This document shows positions 6,297 to 7,565 of a stretch of 7,565 nt of DNA, piece after piece. Each line of letters opens with the position of its first letter. The first letter of the stretch is position 1. Position numbers and translations under genes: made by a program. The DNA comes from Actinomycetales bacterium (GTDB lineage: Bacteria > Actinomycetota > Actinomycetes > Actinomycetales > Dermabacteraceae), in NCBI GenBank assembly GCA_012799425.1, contig JAAZLF010000734.1, positions 1 to 7,565 on the forward strand. The letters run 5' to 3'. The notes under the pieces were generated by a model. It ran no database searches, was not told where the DNA came from, and was given only the letters and a program-made list of their open reading frames with translations.

Positions 6297-7415
6297 GTGG
6301 CCGGTCACATCTCGCACGAGCCCTCATCCAGCGCCCTCAGTCGCGGCTCCTTCCTCAAGCTCGGCGGGATCACCGCTGCGGCGACCGGCCTCGGTGCGGC
6401 CGGACTGGAGCTGGGCCCGCTCGCCGCTCCGGCCTCCGCCGCGCCGAGCATCACCCGGATGGGCACGGTGACCGGCCCGGACATCACCAGCGGCTGGGGC
6501 GTGACCTCGACGGACCTGGGCATCCCCGCGCTCACGCCGGACGGCCGGATCCTGGCGATCTTCGGCGACACCTGGTCCGAGCAGGGCGTGGGCAACGGCG
6601 ACTGGCGCTCCCCCGTCGGCCTGTACGCGGACCCGGAACGGCCGCTCGCCGACGGCATCGGCTGGACCGGCGCGGTCGGTGGCGATTACGCCCACCAGCT
6701 CGTGCCCTATGCGCACGACTCGAACCCCGTCTCGACGATCCTGCCCGGCGATGTCATCACCCTCGGAGACACGATGTACCTCTGGGTGATGGTCAATCAC
6801 GGCTTCGGCACCGTCGGCTCGACCGAGATCTGGAGCTCCTCCGACTCCGGCGAGAGCTGGCACCGCGGCGGGACGATGTTCGAGGGCGGCCACGCCGGCG
6901 GGCTGATGCAGCAGGCCACCTGGACGTACAGTCACGACGACGACCACGTCTACGTGCTGACCACGGGATTCCAGCGCGACAAGCCGATCATCCTGCACCG
7001 CGTGTTCGGCGGGGCGATCATGGACTCGGCCGCCTACGAGCCGTGGGGCTATGCGAACGGCGCGTGGGGCTGGGGCAACCCGCCCACCCCCGTTCTCGAG
7101 GGTTCCTTCGGCGAGATGTGCTGGCGGATCATCGACGGCACCTGGGTGCTGTCCTGGTTCAACGCCGGGGAGGGCACGGTGGACGTGCTGCTGCACGACG
7201 GGCCGACGGCGAACCTGCACGAGGCCACGCACCATCAGATCCTTCACAACGCCCCGTGGGGCGCCGAGACGGAGACCGGGGTGTCCCAGCTGTACGGCGG
7301 CTACATCGTGCCCGGATCGACCCTGGACGACCTCCATCTGCTGGTCAGCCAGTGGAGGACGGGCCCCGACTGGCCGTACTGGACCCAGCAGTTCCGGGTC
7401 CGGGGCCTCGTCTGA
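6297..7415 (+). CDS. Exported DUF4185 protein, possible GH183-type glycoside hydrolase
   Basis: A 372-residue secreted protein. The N-terminus has S15-R-G-S-F-L-K, close to the twin-arginine motif but with Gly for the second Arg. A hydrophobic stretch rich in Ala, Gly and Leu follows, then a likely cleavage after A-S-A (about residue 48). The mature part opens with 'GWGVTSTDLGIP' (67-78) and 'ILAIFGDTWSEQG' (85-97), the conserved start of DUF4185. An Asp-box S181-S-D-S-G-E-S-W188 and 'GEMCWRIIDGTWVLSWFNAG' (272-291) are also consistent with a beta-propeller glycan-acting protein. DUF4185 members have been shown to be endo-D-arabinanases (GH183), but the family is broad, and I cannot tell whether this one has that activity or name its catalytic residues. 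No LPxTG anchor or carbohydrate-binding module is present, so it is probably released or loosely attached. It is divergent to a complete sugar importer and shares its control region. Confidence 0.88.
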   Translation: MAGHISHEPSSSALSRGSFLKLGGITAAATGLGAAGLELGPLAAPASAAPSITRMGTVTGPDITSGWGVTSTDLGIPALTPDGRILAIFGDTWSEQGVGNGDWRSPVGLYADPERPLADGIGWTGAVGGDYAHQLVPYAHDSNPVSTILPGDVITLGDTMYLWVMVNHGFGTVGSTEIWSSSDSGESWHRGGTMFEGGHAGGLMQQATWTYSHDDDHVYVLTTGFQRDKPIILHRVFGGAIMDSAAYEPWGYANGAWGWGNPPTPVLEGSFGEMCWRIIDGTWVLSWFNAGEGTVDVLLHDGPTANLHEATHHQILHNAPWGAETETGVSQLYGGYIVPGSTLDDLHLLVSQWRTGPDWPYWTQQFRVRGLV

Positions 7416-7439
7416 GCACGTCGGTCATGGAGAGGCCGG

Positions 7440-7565
7440 TCAGCGGGAGAGCTTCCTCAGCGTCGAGCCCTTGTGCGCGGCGACGTGATCGGTCTTGTCA
7501 CTCCTGATCTCGTACTGGGGCTCGTCCTCGCTCGCTCGGCGGGCATGGCCCTTGTAGTCGAAGTC
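7440..7565 (-). CDS. DUF2945 (hypervirulence-associated TUDOR domain) protein, C-terminal part
   Basis: The last 41 residues of a gene that enters from the right edge on the minus strand. The string 'ASEDEPQYEIRSDKTDHVAA', followed by 'HKGSTLRKLSR', matches the conserved C-terminal half of DUF2945/HVA1 proteins. These are small (about 70 residues), widespread in bacteria and fungi, and of unclear function. The gene is convergent to the DUF4185 gene, with 24 bases between the two stops and no terminator hairpin seen there. It has no evident link to the sugar genes and probably marks the edge of the island. Confidence 0.82.
   Translation of the reverse strand, partial: DFDYKGHARRASEDEPQYEIRSDKTDHVAAHKGSTLRKLSR

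Noticed and set aside
1..7565. CRISPR array, insertion sequence, tRNA or phage genes
   Set aside because: I found no regularly spaced repeats, transposase-like reading frames, tRNA cloverleaf or phage-type genes on either strand. The window is almost fully coding for sugar transport.

Overview
The window is high-GC DNA with tightly packed, overlapping genes, frequent GTG starts and GGAGG-type ribosome binding sites. This fits an actinobacterium. The gene content resembles Brachybacterium or a relative, but that genus is a guess from style, not a database result. All complete genes belong to carbohydrate uptake or breakdown, so this looks like part of a glycan-utilisation island.

Layout. (1) Positions 2-2191, plus strand: the 3' end of one sugar ABC transporter operon, with the C-terminus of a solute-binding protein followed by two overlapping inner-membrane permeases (MalF-like, then MalG-like). 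(2) Positions 2169-6002, minus strand: a second, complete operon of the same type, read from right to left as solute-binding lipoprotein, MalF-like permease, MalG-like permease and a DUF624/YesL-like membrane protein. Its three internal junctions are all 4-base GTGA stop/start overlaps. The two operons converge, and their last genes overlap by 23 bases on opposite strands. (3) Positions 6003-6296: a divergent control region with a 12-base perfect palindrome centred on CG, typical of LacI-family operators. (4) Positions 6297-7415, plus strand: an exported DUF4185 protein, a family that includes the GH183 endo-D-arabinanases. (5) Positions 7440-7565, minus strand: the C-terminus of a small DUF2945 (hypervirulence-associated TUDOR domain) protein, unrelated to the sugar genes.

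How the genes may work together (inference): the exported DUF4185 protein would cut an external polysaccharide, the lipoprotein would bind the released oligosaccharides, and the permease pair would import them. Both are probably controlled from the shared intergenic operator. Neither operon shows its ATPase in this window. CUT1 sugar transporters of actinobacteria often use a shared ATPase encoded elsewhere (MsiK type). The substrate cannot be read from the sequence.
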